Of a stretch of DNA of 64,000 nt, positions 44,523-55,318 are shown one piece after another (within the stretch, counting starts at the first letter, position 1; every line of letters begins with the position of its first letter). The DNA is taken from positions 226,023-290,022 of the forward strand of contig CAWKOA010000010.1 in assembly GCA_963851025.1 (NCBI GenBank), written 5' to 3'. A model generated the notes under the pieces. It ran no database searches. It worked only from the letters and a program-made list of their open reading frames with translations, and was not told the origin of the DNA. A program made the translations under genes and the position numbers. This DNA is from RYN-230 sp963851025. Its GTDB lineage: Bacteria > Actinomycetota > Actinomycetes > Streptosporangiales > Streptosporangiaceae.

Positions 44523-45249
44523 ATGCTCGCTGCGCTGCGCGCGGACCTGCGGGCGGCCAGGGAGCGTGATCCGGCCGCGCGCAGCACCGTGGAACTGGTG
44601 CTGTGCTATCCCGGGCGTGCACGCCATCTGGGGGCACCGGGTCAGCAACTGGCTGTGGCGGCACGGCCGCACGCTGCTGGCCCGGATCTGTTCCGCGTTC
44701 ACCCAGCGGCTCACCGGGGTGGACATCCACCCGGCCGCGGTCCTCGGCCCCGGGCTGTTCATCGACCACGCGGTCGGCGTGGTGATCGGCGAGACCGCGG
44801 AGGTCGGCGCGGACGTGACCATCTACCACGGGGTCACTCTCGGCGGCACCAGCCTGGAGCGCGGCAAGCGCCATCCCACGGTCGGGGACCGGGTGACCAT
44901 CGGGGCCGGCGCCAAGGTGCTGGGCCCGATCACGATCGGCCACGGCAGCCGGATCGGCGCGAACGCCGTCGTGGTCAAGCCCGTGCCGCCGGACTCGGTC
45001 GTGGTCGGCGTGCCCGGCCAGGTGATCATGCGCAGGCACGCCCGGGCCGCGACGGCGCCCGCGGATCTCGACAACGCCGTGCTGCCGGACGTGGTGGGCG
45101 TCAGCCTGCGCGCGCTGCACGACCGGATCGAGGATCTGGAGGCGAGGATCGACGGGAACGGCCCGCGGCCGCGCGCCGCCGGCCCGCGCCCGGGGGCCCA
45201 GCGCCCGGCCAGCACCGAGGTCTGGTACGAGCAGGACTTCTCGATCTGA
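44523..45249 (+). CDS. cysE: Serine O-acetyltransferase, one frameshift
   Basis: Serine acetyltransferase with the left-handed beta-helix: VDIHPAAVLGPGLFIDHAVG, then GETAEVGADVTIYHGVTLGG and VGDRVTIGAGAKVLGPITIG. The N-terminus MLAALRADLRAARERDPAAR is read in a different frame, joined at about 44612. Removing one G from a CCCGGGC run gives LCYPGVHAIWGHRVSNWLW. It makes O-acetylserine for CysK, two bases upstream. An extra C-terminal tail of about 65 residues has a low-complexity Pro/Arg stretch. Confidence 0.9.
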
Positions 45250-45357
45250 TCGTCTCGCCCGTCAGCCGCCGCGGTGCGGAGCCGGGAGCGGCCTGGGGGA
45301 ACGGTCCTGGCCAGGCGTGTAGACAAGGTGAGAGACAGCCAGCTTCCTGGGGACGTG

Positions 45358-46136
45358 ATGGCAGGCGACAGCGGCGTGGATCTGAACGGCACCCGGGCTC
45401 TGGTCACCGGCGGGACCAGCGGCATCGGCCTCGCCATGGCCGACGCGCTCGCCCGGGCCGGCGCCTCGGTCGTGCTCACCAGCCGGTCGGCGGAACGGGC
45501 CACCGCGGCCGCCGCGCGGCTGCCCGGCGCCCTGGGCGTGGCCGCGGATGCCCGCGATGAGGTGTCCGTCGCCCGCGCCGCCGAGCAGGCCTGGTCCCGG
45601 CTCGGCGGCATCGACCTGCTGGTCAACAACGCGGGCCTCGGGGATGCGGACCGTCAACCCCCGGTTCATGATCGAGCCCCGGGGGTTCTGGGAAGTCCCG
45701 CCGGAAGGGTTCCGCGCCGTGGTCAACGTGAACCTCACCGGCTACTTCCTGATGGCCAGGGAGCTGACGCCGCAGGATGCTGCGGGCCGGGTCCGGGCGG
45801 ATCGTCAACATCTCGATGAACCACACCACGATGACCCGGCGCGGCTTCGTCCCGTACGGGCCGTCCCGGGCGGGCGCCGAGGCGCTGTCCCGGATCATGG
45901 CGGCCGACCTGGCCGACACCCCGGTCCGGGTCAACATGCTGCTGCCGGGCGGTGCCACCGAGACCGGCATGGTGCCCGGCGACCGTCCCGCCGGGCTGAC
46001 GCTGATCGACCCGGCGGTGATGGGGCCGCCGATCGTCTGGCTGGCCTCACCCCAGGCGCGTGACGTGCACGACGAGCGCATCGTCGCCACCGGTTTCGAG
46101 GCGTGGCTGGCGGGCCATGCCCATCGGTCAGCGTGA
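45358..46136 (+). CDS. Short-chain dehydrogenase/reductase, two frameshifts
   Basis: Classical SDR: TRALVTGGTSGIGLAMADAL (NAD(P)-binding), LLVNNAGLG, then after a one-base insertion near 45640 MRTVNPRFMIEPRGFWEVPP and VNVNLTGYFLMARELTPQ. After a second near 45775 come GRIVNISMNHTTMTRRGFVPYGPSRAGAEAL, with the Ser and YxxxR in place of the usual YxxxK. The catalytic Lys is replaced by Arg (YGPSR), which is unusual. About 258 residues once corrected. The substrate is unknown. The 3' end overlaps a fragment on the other strand by 9 bases. Confidence 0.82.
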
Positions 46137-46380
46137 GAGCAGTTCCAGTTCGCCGGAGTCGATCCGGGCGGTGATCGTCCGGCCCGCGTCGCTGGCCTGC
46201 GGGATGCCTGCATGGACGAATGCCCGAGGTGACCTGCTGGCTGACCCGGTAGCGGGCACTGGACGGCAGGTGCAGGGTGGCCTGCGCGGAGACGAGCGTG
46301 AGGCTGGCGCCCGGGCGGGGACACGAACCAGGCGCTCAGGTGGCCTGAGGTGATCGACGCCGTCAGGCGGGGGAGCGCTG
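46128..46380 (-). pseudogene. C-terminal remnant of a DUF4097-like beta-repeat protein
   Basis: Minus-strand pieces in three frames, SITSGHLSAWFV, LTLVSAQATLHLPSSARYRVSQQ and GIPQASDAGRTITARIDSGE ending LELLSR, resemble the end of DUF4097/toast-rack proteins. No N-terminus is present, because a plus-strand gene starts at 46394. It looks like a truncated remnant, further obscured by frameshifts. Confidence 0.45.
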
Positions 46381-46393
46381 CCCGGCCGCGCTG

Positions 46394-46591
46394 ATGTCCA
46401 CGCTCCGGACGCTGCGCCTCATGCTGGGGTTCGTCGCAGCCATTCTCTTTGCCATTGCCTTCATCATCAACGCCGCGAACGTATCCATCAACAACGCCAT
46501 CTTCTCGCCGACGAGCCTGATGCTTCTCGGCCTGGTCTGCCTGGCCCTGCACCTGTCCGGGGTCGGCACCAGCTGGAAGTACCGGCGCTGA
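46394..46591 (+). CDS. Small two-helix membrane protein
   Basis: 65 residues with two membrane segments (LMLGFVAAILFAIAFIIN and LMLLGLVCLALHLSGVG) and a basic end SWKYRR. I do not recognise a family. It is followed by a 10-bp terminator hairpin, which supports real expression. Confidence 0.6.
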   Translation: MSTLRTLRLMLGFVAAILFAIAFIINAANVSINNAIFSPTSLMLLGLVCLALHLSGVGTSWKYRR

Positions 46592-46638
46592 TCGCCGGCT
46601 GGCCGCGCCAGCCGCGCTAACCCCGGCTAGCCGCGCAC

Positions 46639-46668
46639 GGGCCCCGCCGCTGGTAGCAGGCGGGGCCC
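46639..46668 (+). terminator. 10-bp perfect stem-loop
   Basis: GGGCCCCGCC and GGCGGGGCCC pair around a 10-base loop, 48 bases past the small membrane protein and ahead of the oxidase gene. Confidence 0.7.
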
Positions 46669-46698
46669 GGTACTGAGCAGCGGCCTGGTCACGGCAGG

Positions 46699-49571
46699 AT
46701 GACAGGCGTGGATCCCGCAGACATCGCCCAGGCCCTGCGCGCGGCGATGCGGGGCGAGGTGGATGAGTCCTCCCGCCGCCGCGCCGAGTACTCCAGCGAC
46801 GCCTCGAACTACCGGGTGGTGCCCCAGGTGGTGGCCTTCCCCCGGGACACCGACGACATCCTGGCCGCGGCCGAGGTGTCCCGGCGCACGGGTACGCCGC
46901 TGACCACCCGGGGGGCCGGCACGTCCATCGCGGGCAACGCGGTCGGGCCGGGGATCGTCCTGGACACCTCGCGGCACCTGGGCCAGATCCTGGACCTCGA
47001 CCCGGAGGCGCGCACCGCCCGGGTCGAGCCCGGGGTGATCCTGGCCAGCCTCCAGGCGGCCGCGGCCCCGCACGGGCTGCGGTTCGGCCCCGACCCGTCC
47101 ACCCAGTCCCGGGCCACGCTCGGCGGGATGATCGGCAACAACGCGTGCGGCGCGCACGCCCTGGCCTACGGCCGCACCGCCGACAACGTGCTCGAGCTGG
47201 ACGTCGTGGACGGCACCGGCCGCCGCTTCACGGCCGGGCAGCGGCCTGGACCCGGTGCCCGGCCTGGACGCGCTGGTCACGGCGAACCTGGCCCTGCTGC
47301 GCACCGAGTTCGGCCGGCTGCGCCGCCAGGTGTCCGGGTACTCCCTGGAGCACCTGCTCCCGGAGAACGGGGCCGAGCCTGGCCAGGGCGCTGGCCGGCA
47401 CCGAGGGCACCGTGGTCACCATGCTGGGCGCCACGGTCCGCCTGGTGCCGGTGGCCCAGGCCCACGCGCTGGTCGTGCTCGGCTACCCGGACGTGGCCGA
47501 CGCGGCCGACGCGGTGCCCGCGATCCTGGCCCACGCCCCGCTGGCCATCGAGGGCCTGGACGCCCGGATGGTGGACGTGGTGCGCCGCCGCAAGGGGTCG
47601 TCCCGGGTGCCCGAGCTGCCCCCGGGTGACGCCTGGCTGATGGTGGAGATGGGCGCGGACTCCGCCGCCGAGGCGGTGTCCCTGGCCCAGGCCATGGTGG
47701 CCGACGCCGGCGCCATGGCCGCCGCGGTGATCCCGGCCGGGCCCGCAGGCCTCGGCGATCTGGCGGATCCGGGAGGACGGCGCGGGGCTCGGCGGGCGGA
47801 CCCCGGCCAACAAGCAGGCCTGGCCCGGCTGGGAGGACGCGGCGGTGCCAGCCGGACCGGCTCGGCGCCTACCTGCGGGAGTTCCGCGCGCTGCTCGGCT
47901 CCTACCAGCTGGACGGGCTGCTCTACGGGCACTTCGGGGACGGCTGCATCCACGTCCGGATCGACTTCCCGCTGGACCGGCCGGGCGGCGCCGAGCGTGA
48001 TGCGCCGGTTCCTGACCGACGCGGCGCACCTGGTGACCGCGCACGGCGGGTCGCTGTCCGGGGAGCACGGCGACGGCCGGGCCCGCAGCGAGCTGCTGCC
48101 GGTGATGTACTCACCGGACGCGCTGGCCGCGTTCGGCGCGTTCAAGCACCTGCTGGACCCGGCCGACCTGCTCAACCCCGGCGTGCTGGTCCGGCCCCGG
48201 CCGCTCGACGCCGACCTGCGCCGCCCGGCCGCCGCCCCGCTGCCCCGGCAGGCGGGCTTCGCGTTCGCCGAGGACGACGGCGACCTGACCACGGCCGTGC
48301 ACCGCTGCGTGGGGGTGGGCAAGTGCCGGGCCGACTCGTCGGCGTCGGGCGGCTTCATGTGCCCCTCCTACCTCGCCACCCGCGACGAGAAGGACTCCAC
48401 CCGGGGCCGCGCGCGGGTGCTGCAGGAGATGGCCAACGGGACCCTGGTCTCCGGCGGCTGGAGATCGTCCGAGGTGCGCGACTCGCTGGACCTGTGCCTG
48501 TCCTGCAAGGCCTGCTCGGCGGACTGCCCGGCCGGGGTGGACATGGCCCGGTACAAGTCCGAGGTGGCCTACCGGGCCTACCGGCGGCGGCTGCGGCCGC
48601 GCTCGCACTACGCGCTGGGCCAGCTGCCGCGCTGGGCCCGGCTGGCCGGCGCCGCGCCCCGGCTGGCCAACGCGCTGCTGCGGATCGGGCCGCTGGCCAC
48701 GGCGGTGCTGGCCGCGGGCGGGATGGACACCCGGCGGGCGATCCCGTCCTTCGCCGAGGTGCCGTTCCGCCGCTCGCCCGCCCGCCGCTCAGCCGCGTCG
48801 CGCCCGCGGCCCGCGCCGGCCGTCCCGGCCGCCGGGCGGCCCGAGCGCCCGGTGGTGCTGTGGGCCGACTCGTTCAGCGACGCCTTCGACCCCGGGGTGC
48901 CGCAGGCCGCCCTGACCGTGCTGGGCCAGGCCGGCTACCAGGTGATCGTCCCCGAACGTCCGCCTGCTGCGGGCTGACCTGGATCAGCACCGGCCAGCTG
49001 GACGGGGCGCGCCGCCGCCTGCGCACGCTGCTCGACGTCCTCGGCCCGTACGCCGAGGCCGGGATCCCCATCGTCGGGCTGGAGCCCTCCTGCACCGCCG
49101 TGCTCCGGTCCGACCTGGGCGACCTGTTCCCCGGCGACCCGCGGGCCGCCGCGGTGGCCGCCGCCGCCCGCACGCTGGCCGAGCTGCTCACCGCCCCGCC
49201 GCCGCTCGGCCCGGGGCCGGAGCTGGGCGCCGCCGGACCTGGCCGGCACCGAGATCATCGCCCAGCCGCACTGCCACCACTACTCGGTCATGGGCTACGG
49301 CCCGGACCGGGCGCTGCTGGCCGCGGCCGGGGCCACGGTCACCACGCTGGCCGGGTGCTGCGGCCTGGCCGGGAACTTCGGCATGGAAAAAGGCCACTAC
49401 GAGGTGTCCGCGGCGGTCGCGGAACTCGCGCTGCTGCCCGCGCTGCGGGACGCCGCGCCCGGCACGGTCTTCCTGGCCGACGGCTTCTCCTGCCGCACCC
49501 AGGCCGACCAGCTCGGCGGGGTGCAGGGCCGGCACCTGGCCCAGATCCTCGCCGCCCCGCCCCGGCCCTGA
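46699..49571 (+). pseudogene. GlcD/GlcF-type FAD and Fe-S oxidoreductase, seven frameshifts
   Basis: One fused protein of about 955 residues once frames are joined. The FAD_binding_4 part has YRVVPQVVAFPRDTDDILAA, TTRGAGTSIAGNAVG and TLGGMIGNNACGAHAL. The FAD-oxidase C domain has LDGLLYGHFGDGCIHVRIDF and GGSLSGEHGDGRARSEL. The ferredoxin part has CVGVGKCRADSSASGGFMC and CLSCKACSADCPAGVDM. The CCG part has CCGLTWISTGQLDG and CCGLAGNFGMEKGHYEVS. Breaks lie near 47235, 47375, 47750, 47850, 47985, 48955 and 49230; six fit one extra base. It resembles D-lactate/glycolate-type dehydrogenases donating electrons to the respiratory chain. The substrate is unknown. Start is ATG 46699 or GTG 46708. Confidence 0.87.
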
Positions 49572-49725
49572 CCGCGGGAGGCTGCGCGTGCCTTGCCAGA
49601 CCGCACTCTCGCCCTGCAAAATACCGCTTTCATAGACGGAACAGGCCGAACATTTCCCTAACGGTCCTGCCGGACGGATCCCGCCCGGCTGACCAGGCGT
49701 GCGGCCCGGCGGCGAGGGGCCGTGG

Positions 49726-50804
49726 ATGATGACGCAGGGACCGCTGCACGTACTGATCGCCGGCGGCGGCCTCAGCGGCCTCGCCCTGGCCCAGCGGCTC
49801 ATCAAGGACGGCCACACCTGCGAGGTGTTCGCGCGGGACGCCGACCTCAGCCGCAAGAGGGGCTACTACCTGCACATGAACGGCGACGGCGGCGCGGCGC
49901 TGCGCCGCTGCCTGCCGGCCGGCCTGTTCGAGCTGTACGCCGAGACGTCCCGCCAGACTCCTGACCGCCGCGAGTCGATCGTGCTCGACGACCAGCTGCC
50001 CGTGCTCAGCTCGCAGCCGCACCTGGGGCCGCCCAACGAGGGCACCCGCCCGCACACGGGCGTCCACCGCCGCACGCTCCGGCAGATCCTGCTGGCCCGG
50101 CTCGGCGACCCGGTCCGGCCGGGCCGGGCCGCTGTCTCGTACGCGGAGCAGCGGCGGGCGAGGGTCCGGCTGAGGCTGGACGACGGCAGGACGGCCGAGC
50201 GGCGACGTGCTGGTCGGCGCGGCTCACGCGGATGCCGCTCGGGGCCGTGCCTGCGGCGCCCGGCGAGCCCCCCGCTGACCCCAGGCGCGCCGTCGGAGCC
50301 TGGCCCCGGACGTGACGGCTGGAGCCCGTCGGGGACTACCTGATGGTCAGCTGCAGCGTCGCCCCGGGCACCGTCATCCCGCCGGCCGGGGAGTGGGCCG
50401 CCGGGACCCCGGCCATGCTCCGCGACTCCATGCTCGCGGCCATCGGCGGCTGGCGATCCGGCGCTGCGCGGCATCGTCGGGGCGGGCCGAGCTGGACTCG
50501 ATCTTCGTGATCCCGTCGGGTACCTGGATCCCGCACCCGCCTCGGACGCCGTCCCGGGTGACGCTGATCGGCGACGCCGCGCCCGCCATGCTGCCCACCC
50601 TGCGGCCTGGGGGCCAACCTGGCCCTGCGTGACGCCCGCCAGCTGCTGGAGCAGCTGACCCGGGCGTCACGCGGCGAGACTGATCTCGTGGCCGGGATCG
50701 GGGCCTTCGAGCAGGACATGCGCGACTACGTCTACCCGTTCATGCGGATGACGATGGACCACGACCGCAACTTCGGCGGCGGTGCCCTCGAGCGCATGGG
50801 CTAG
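49726..50804 (+). pseudogene. FAD-dependent monooxygenase, frameshifted
   Basis: The N-terminus binds FAD (LHVLIAGGGLSGLALAQRLI, then HTCEVFARDADLSRKRGYYL) in the manner of aromatic-ring hydroxylases. The middle shifts frame several times after about 50200. The second FAD motif is recognisable as RVTLIGDAAPAMLPTL, followed by GANLALRDARQLLEQLTRAS and the end RNFGGGALERMG. GAGGGG lies 8 bases before the ATG. The corrected protein would be about 360 residues. Substrate unknown. Sequence error is likely. Confidence 0.72.
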
Positions 50805-50841
50805 CGGGCACCGCCGGCGATCCCCTGCCGGGGCGTCCCGG

Positions 50842-51232
50842 CTACCGGGCCGGGGCCTCCGGGTTGAGCACGGCGTTCTCTTCCGCGGTGAGCAGCCGGG
50901 ACCGGATCAGGAAGCGCACCCCCTCGGGCGCCTCCAGGGAGAACCCGCTGCCCCGGCCGGGGACCACGTCCACGGTCAGGTGGGTGTGCCGCCACCGCTC
51001 GAACTGGTCCCGGGACATCCAGAAGCTGACCGGCTCGGCCACGCCGGGCACGCTCAGCTCGGCGAGCAGCACGTCCGAGCCGCCGGTGCGGAACTCGCCT
51101 TCGGGGTAGCACATGGGGGCGCTGCCGTCGCAGCAGCCGCCGGACTGGTGGAACATCAGCGGCCCGTGAGCTGCCCCGCAGCGACCGGAGCAGGCCGGCC
51201 GCTGCGGGGGTGACGTCCACGCGTGAGGTCAT
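50842..51232 (-). CDS. DUF779 protein, one frameshift
   Basis: MTSRVDVTPAAAGLLRSLR joins, after removing one G near 51190, to AHGPLMFHQSGGCCDGSAPM and then YPEGEFRTGGSDVLLAEL, the full DUF779 pattern with its double Cys. Members accompany acetaldehyde/aldehyde dehydrogenase genes, and it follows the aldehyde dehydrogenase gene by 14 bases here. About 129 residues. The Cys and His residues suggest metal binding; the function is unproven. Confidence 0.85.
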
Positions 51233-51246
51233 CAGTGCCCGCCGGC

Positions 51247-52771
51247 CTAGAAGAAGCCCAGCGCCTTCGGCGAGTAGCTGACCAGCAGGTTCTTGGTCTG
51301 CTGGTAGTGATCGAGCATCATCTTGTGGGTTTCGCGGCCGATGCCCGAGCCCTTGTACCCGCCGAACGCGGCGTGCGCCGGGTAGGCGTGGTAGCTGTTC
51401 GTCCACACCCGGCCGGCCTGGATGGCCCGCCCGGCCCGGTACGCGGTGTTCACGTCGCGGGTCCACACGCCCGCGCCCAGACCGTAGAGGGTGTCGTTGG
51501 CGGTCTTGATCGCGTCGTCGAAATCGGCGAACGACGTCACGGAGACCACCGGGCCGAAGATCTCCTCCTGGAAGATCCGCATCTGGTTGTCGCCCTCGAA
51601 GATCGTGGGCTGCATGTAGTAACCGCCGGCCAGCTCGCCGCCGAGGTCGGCGCGCTCCCCGCCGGTGCGCACCCGGGCCCCCTCCTGGCGGCCGATGTCC
51701 ATGTAGGACAGGATCTTCTCCAGCTGGTCGTTGGAGGCCTGCGCGCCGATCATCGTGCTCGGTGTCGAGCGGATGCCCCTGCGTGATCCGCTCGGTGCGG
51801 GCCACCGCCGCGTCCAGGAATTCCTGGTAGTGCCCCTGCTGGATGAGCGCGCGGGACGGGCAGGTGCACACCTCGCCCTGGTTGAGGGCGAACATGGTGA
51901 AGCCTTCCAGCGCCTTGTCGTAGAAGTCGTCGCTGGCCGACGAGACGTCGTCGAAGAAGATGTTCGGGCTCTTGCCGCCCAGTTCGAGGGTGACCGGCTT
52001 GATGTTCTCGCTGGCGTACTGCATGATCAGCCGCCCGGTGGTGGTCTCGCCGGTGAACGCGACCTTGGCCACCCGGGCGCTGGACGCGAGCGGCTTGCCC
52101 GCCTCCACGCCGAAGCCGTTGACGATGTTCAGCACGCCGGGCGGGAGCAGGTCGCCGACCAGGCTCATCAGGTAGTGGATCGAGGCGGGGGTCTGCTCGG
52201 CGGGCTTGAGCACGACCGCGTTGCCGGCCGCGAGCGCGGGCGCCAGCTTCCAGACCGCCATCAGGATGGGGAAGTTCCAGGGGATGATCTGGGCGACCAC
52301 GCCCAGCGGCTCGTGGAAGTGGTAGGCGACCGTGTCGTCGTCGATCTCGGCCAGGCTGCCCTCCTGGGCCCGGATGGCCCCGGCGAAGTAGCGGAAGTGG
52401 TCGATGGCCAGCGGGATGTCCGCGGCCAGCGTCTCCCGGATCGGCTTGCCGTTCTCCCACGTCTCGGCGACGGCCAGGGCCGGGAGGTTCGCTTCCATCC
52501 GGTCCGCGATCCGGTTCAGCACGCCCGCGCGCTCGGCGGCCGAGGTGCGGCCCCACGCGGGTGCCGCGCCGTGCGCGGCATCCAGGGCCCGCTCGACGTC
52601 CTCGGCGGTGCCCCGGGCCACCTCGCAGAACGTCTCGCCGGTGACCGGGGTGGGGTTCTCGAAGTAACGCCCCAGGGCCGGGGCTACGTACTCGCCGCCG
52701 ATCCAGTGGTCGTAGCGCGGCTCGTAGTTCATCTGGGCACCGGGCTGCCCCGGCGCGGCGTAACGCGTCAT
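51247..52771 (-). CDS. NAD-dependent aldehyde dehydrogenase, one frameshift
   Basis: About 507 residues after correction. YDHWIGGEYVAPALGRYFEN starts an ExaC/AcoD-like aldehyde dehydrogenase. IPWNFPILMAVWKLAPALAA binds NAD, VTLELGGKSPNIFFDD has the general-base Glu, and NQGEVCTCPSRALIQ holds the catalytic Cys. Near 51770 one extra base separates GHPLDT from TMIGAQASNDQLEKILSYMD. It should oxidise acetaldehyde or related short aldehydes. GGAGG lies 8 bases before the ATG. The DUF779 gene follows, and an AcoR-like regulator lies upstream on the same strand. Confidence 0.93.
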
Positions 52772-52850
52772 CGTGCTGACCTCCAGCGGGCGTCCCGCCG
52801 TCCGCCGTCGGACGGCCGGGGTTGAAGGCCACACGGTAAGTTCGCGGAGG

Positions 52851-54164
52851 TTACCTCAACGTTGCATCCCTGCTCAGGCCGTCCGGGCCCAGGCCGTACT
52901 CGGCGCGTAGCTGGCGGACCCGGGCCACGGCGGCCGCCCGCCGGGCGGATCCGGCCGGCAGCACGGCGGCCAGGCGTTCCCAGGGCTCCAGGTCGTCGAA
53001 CCCGAACCGCTCGCTCCAGTCCTGCAGCAGCCGCGGGTCGCCGGAAGCGATGACCGCCGAGCGCAGCTGGGTGTCCAGCCAGTCCCGCTCGGATACCACG
53101 CCCGGGGCCTCGGAGGCGGGCAGCAGCGGGCCGGTGTACGCACCGGCCGCCGCGGCCAGGTCGCCCCGGTGCAGCGCGGCGCTCACGTCGCGATAGTCCG
53201 CCGTGATCAGGCTGGTGAGCCGGTAGGGGCGGGAGCGCAGCAGATCGCCGACGAGCCGGCGCAGCCGGGTCATCTCGACCCGCAGCGTGGTCTGGCTGGC
53301 GAAGCCGCCGTACAGCGCGGCCGCGAGCTGCGCCCCGGTCATCCCCTCCGGGTGGGCGGCCAGCAGGAACACGATCTCGCTGTGCCGCCGGTTCAGCCGG
53401 AGGTCGCGGCCATCCAGCCGCAGCACGCCTTCTCCCCGGCCGAGCGCTTCCAGCCGGGGCGGCGGCCCGGTTCCGGGCCGCCACAGGATCGGCGGCCCCG
53501 GGCCCGGCCCGGGCAGCCGCGTCTCGGCCAACCGGGCGGCGGCCAGGACCAGGGCCAGGCTGTGCGGGTGGGCCACGACGTCGCCGCCGGTGATGTCCAG
53601 GACCCCCAGGACCTGCCCGGTGACGGGGTCGTGGATCGGGGCCGCGGCGCAGGTCCAGTCCTGGACCGTGTGCCGGAAGTGCTCGGTCGCGAAGATCTGC
53701 ACCTCGTGGTCCACCGCCAGGGCGGTGCCGGGGGCGTTGGTGCCGGCGTGCTCCTCGTCCCACAGCGCGCCTTCCACGAAGTTCATCCGCTCCGCGCGGG
53801 CCCGCGCGGAGCGGTGGCCTTCCACCCACAGCAGCCGGCCGGCCGTGTCGGACACCGCCCACAGGTGCTGGCCGTCTTCCGCGGTGCCCCCCACGAGTTC
53901 CCGGATGACCGGGATAACCGCGGACAACGGATGCTCCGACCGGTAGCCGTCCAGGTCAGAGCCGGTCATGGTGACCGGGGGATCGGCGTCCGGGTCCACG
54001 TTCGCCGCTGAGGAGCGCACCCAGGAGTCGGCCACGACGTCGCGCAGGCCGGCGGTGAGCTCACTGAGGGCCCGGCTGGACAGGAAGGTGGTGTGCGCCC
54101 GCGCGATTTCGCGGGCCCGCTCCCGCGGGTCCGCTCCGACCCTGGCCAGCCAGCCGTTCGTCAT
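52851..54164 (-). CDS. GAF-domain transcriptional regulator of aldehyde metabolism
   Basis: 437 residues. The N-terminal part (REIARAHTTFLS, VVADSWVRSSAANVDPD, LWAVSDTAGRLLWVEGH, NFVEGALWDEEHAGTNAPGT) is the AcoR-type sensory domain with a GAF fold (VQDWTCAAAPIHDPVTGQVL). There is no AAA+ sigma-54 domain. Instead the C-terminus has a winged-helix-like segment (RHSEIVFLLAAHPEGMTGAQ then LRVEMTRLRRLVGDLLRSRP), as in actinobacterial versions. It is 80 bases upstream of the aldehyde dehydrogenase gene on the same strand and probably activates it. Confidence 0.87.
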   Translation of the reverse strand: MTNGWLARVGADPRERAREIARAHTTFLSSRALSELTAGLRDVVADSWVRSSAANVDPDADPPVTMTGSDLDGYRSEHPLSAVIPVIRELVGGTAEDGQHLWAVSDTAGRLLWVEGHRSARARAERMNFVEGALWDEEHAGTNAPGTALAVDHEVQIFATEHFRHTVQDWTCAAAPIHDPVTGQVLGVLDITGGDVVAHPHSLALVLAAARLAETRLPGPGPGPPILWRPGTGPPPRLEALGRGEGVLRLDGRDLRLNRRHSEIVFLLAAHPEGMTGAQLAAALYGGFASQTTLRVEMTRLRRLVGDLLRSRPYRLTSLITADYRDVSAALHRGDLAAAAGAYTGPLLPASEAPGVVSERDWLDTQLRSAVIASGDPRLLQDWSERFGFDDLEPWERLAAVLPAGSARRAAAVARVRQLRAEYGLGPDGLSRDATLR

Positions 54165-54275
54165 CGTCCCCCACGCCCGATGCTGCTGCGACGATAGTGA
54201 CCCCGGCCGTCCGGGGATGCAACCCGGGCCGGGCCGCCTGGGCGTCAGCGCGGGCGCAGAGCCGCCGGCGGCGGG

Positions 54276-54638
54276 TTATTCATCCCGGTGAACGGTGCCG
54301 GGTGCGAAGGCAGGAAGGCAGACCGAGAGGTATTCGGCGCCGTCGGCTCCGGGGGTGCTGTAGCGCACCCATTCCCCGGGCCGGGCATGAACGGCCTGGC
54401 CGGCCTGCACGGTCATCCGGCCCTGTTCGGATTCCACGACCAGAGCACCCCGCAGCACGATCGTGAATTCGTCGAACTCCGGGCGCTGCCCGGGCTCAGC
54501 CCAGCCAGCGGGACTGCGCATATGCGCGATGCTCAGGCCGTCCTGGCCCGTGTTCGCCCGTCCGACGTACTCATCGATCAGCTTGGGCGGCTGGCCAGCC
54601 GCATCCACCCGGCTCGGCCCGGGGATCAGCTCAGGCAT
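54276..54638 (-). CDS. Cupin-domain protein
   Basis: 120 residues with a small cupin barrel: EFDEFTIVLRGALVVESEQG is motif 1 and MTVQAGQAVHARPGEWVRYST is motif 2, but the canonical metal His residues are only partly present. It may bind a small molecule or act as a mild regulator. The ATG at 54638 was chosen over a GTG at 54644. Confidence 0.75.
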   Translation of the reverse strand: MPELIPGPSRVDAAGQPPKLIDEYVGRANTGQDGLSIAHMRSPAGWAEPGQRPEFDEFTIVLRGALVVESEQGRMTVQAGQAVHARPGEWVRYSTPGADGAEYLSVCLPAFAPGTVHRDE

Positions 54639-54764
54639 GACCACCAGTATCCCGCGCCACGGCCGGGCTCACCGCGCCGGCTGCCGATCGTGACGTGCAA
54701 TTCTGTGCGGCGTGCAACCAGCCGGGCGTGGTGGCCGTCCAACTGCTAACGGACTGGAGACGCT

Positions 54765-55261
54765 ATGCACCCGCCAACTACCACCCGCCCGGCGGCCCGC
54801 ACGCTCGCCGCGCTGGCCGGTGCCGCAGCACTGGCGTCCGTGCTGGCGGCAGCGGGTTGCGGGCGCTCCGCGGCCGCAACCGGAGCGCCGGTCCCGGCCT
54901 CGGCGATCCCGCGGCTGACCGCGATGGCGCACCACGCCGCCACGCTCAACGGCGACCCTGGCCCGGCCTGGATAGCAGCGGTGCTCACCACGCGCGCCAA
55001 GGCGCTCACCTCGGCTACCCCGGGCGACTACGTTCCCGGCTCCGCCCACGTCAAGGTGTTCCTGATCACCATGCGCGGGCACTTCACCGCCAGAGGGGCC
55101 ACCGGCCCACCGGGAGCGAAAGCGCCGCCGGCCGGTACCTGTCGCTGGTTATAGACGCCAAGACCTTCCGGGGCCTGGACTTCGGCATCAGCCCTAAGCC
55201 GCCGCCAGTCCGGCCCGCCAGCCTCGGGCCGGTCACCTACCTCACCGGGCGCGGCCATTGA
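54765..55261 (+). CDS. Small putative lipoprotein, one frameshift
   Basis: The signal peptide LAALAGAAALASVLAAAGC ends in a lipobox-like AAGC. The mature part has SAHVKVFLITMRGHFTARGA, then near 55138 the frame shifts and continues as YLSLVIDAKTFRGLDFGI and PASLGPVTYLTGRGH. One missing base explains it. About 165 residues after correction. No family recognised; likely anchored outside the membrane. Confidence 0.65.
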
Positions 55262-55318
55262 CCCGGCCCCCGGGTCACGGCGCTCCGTAACCCTGCCGCC
55301 CGCCGGGGCCGCGGCTGG

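Noticed and set aside
43586..50804. Programmed ribosomal frameshifting as an explanation for the interrupted genes
   Set aside because: The break sites share no slippery motif or downstream structure and hit unrelated genes, mostly as one extra base in a G or C run; sequence error is simpler.
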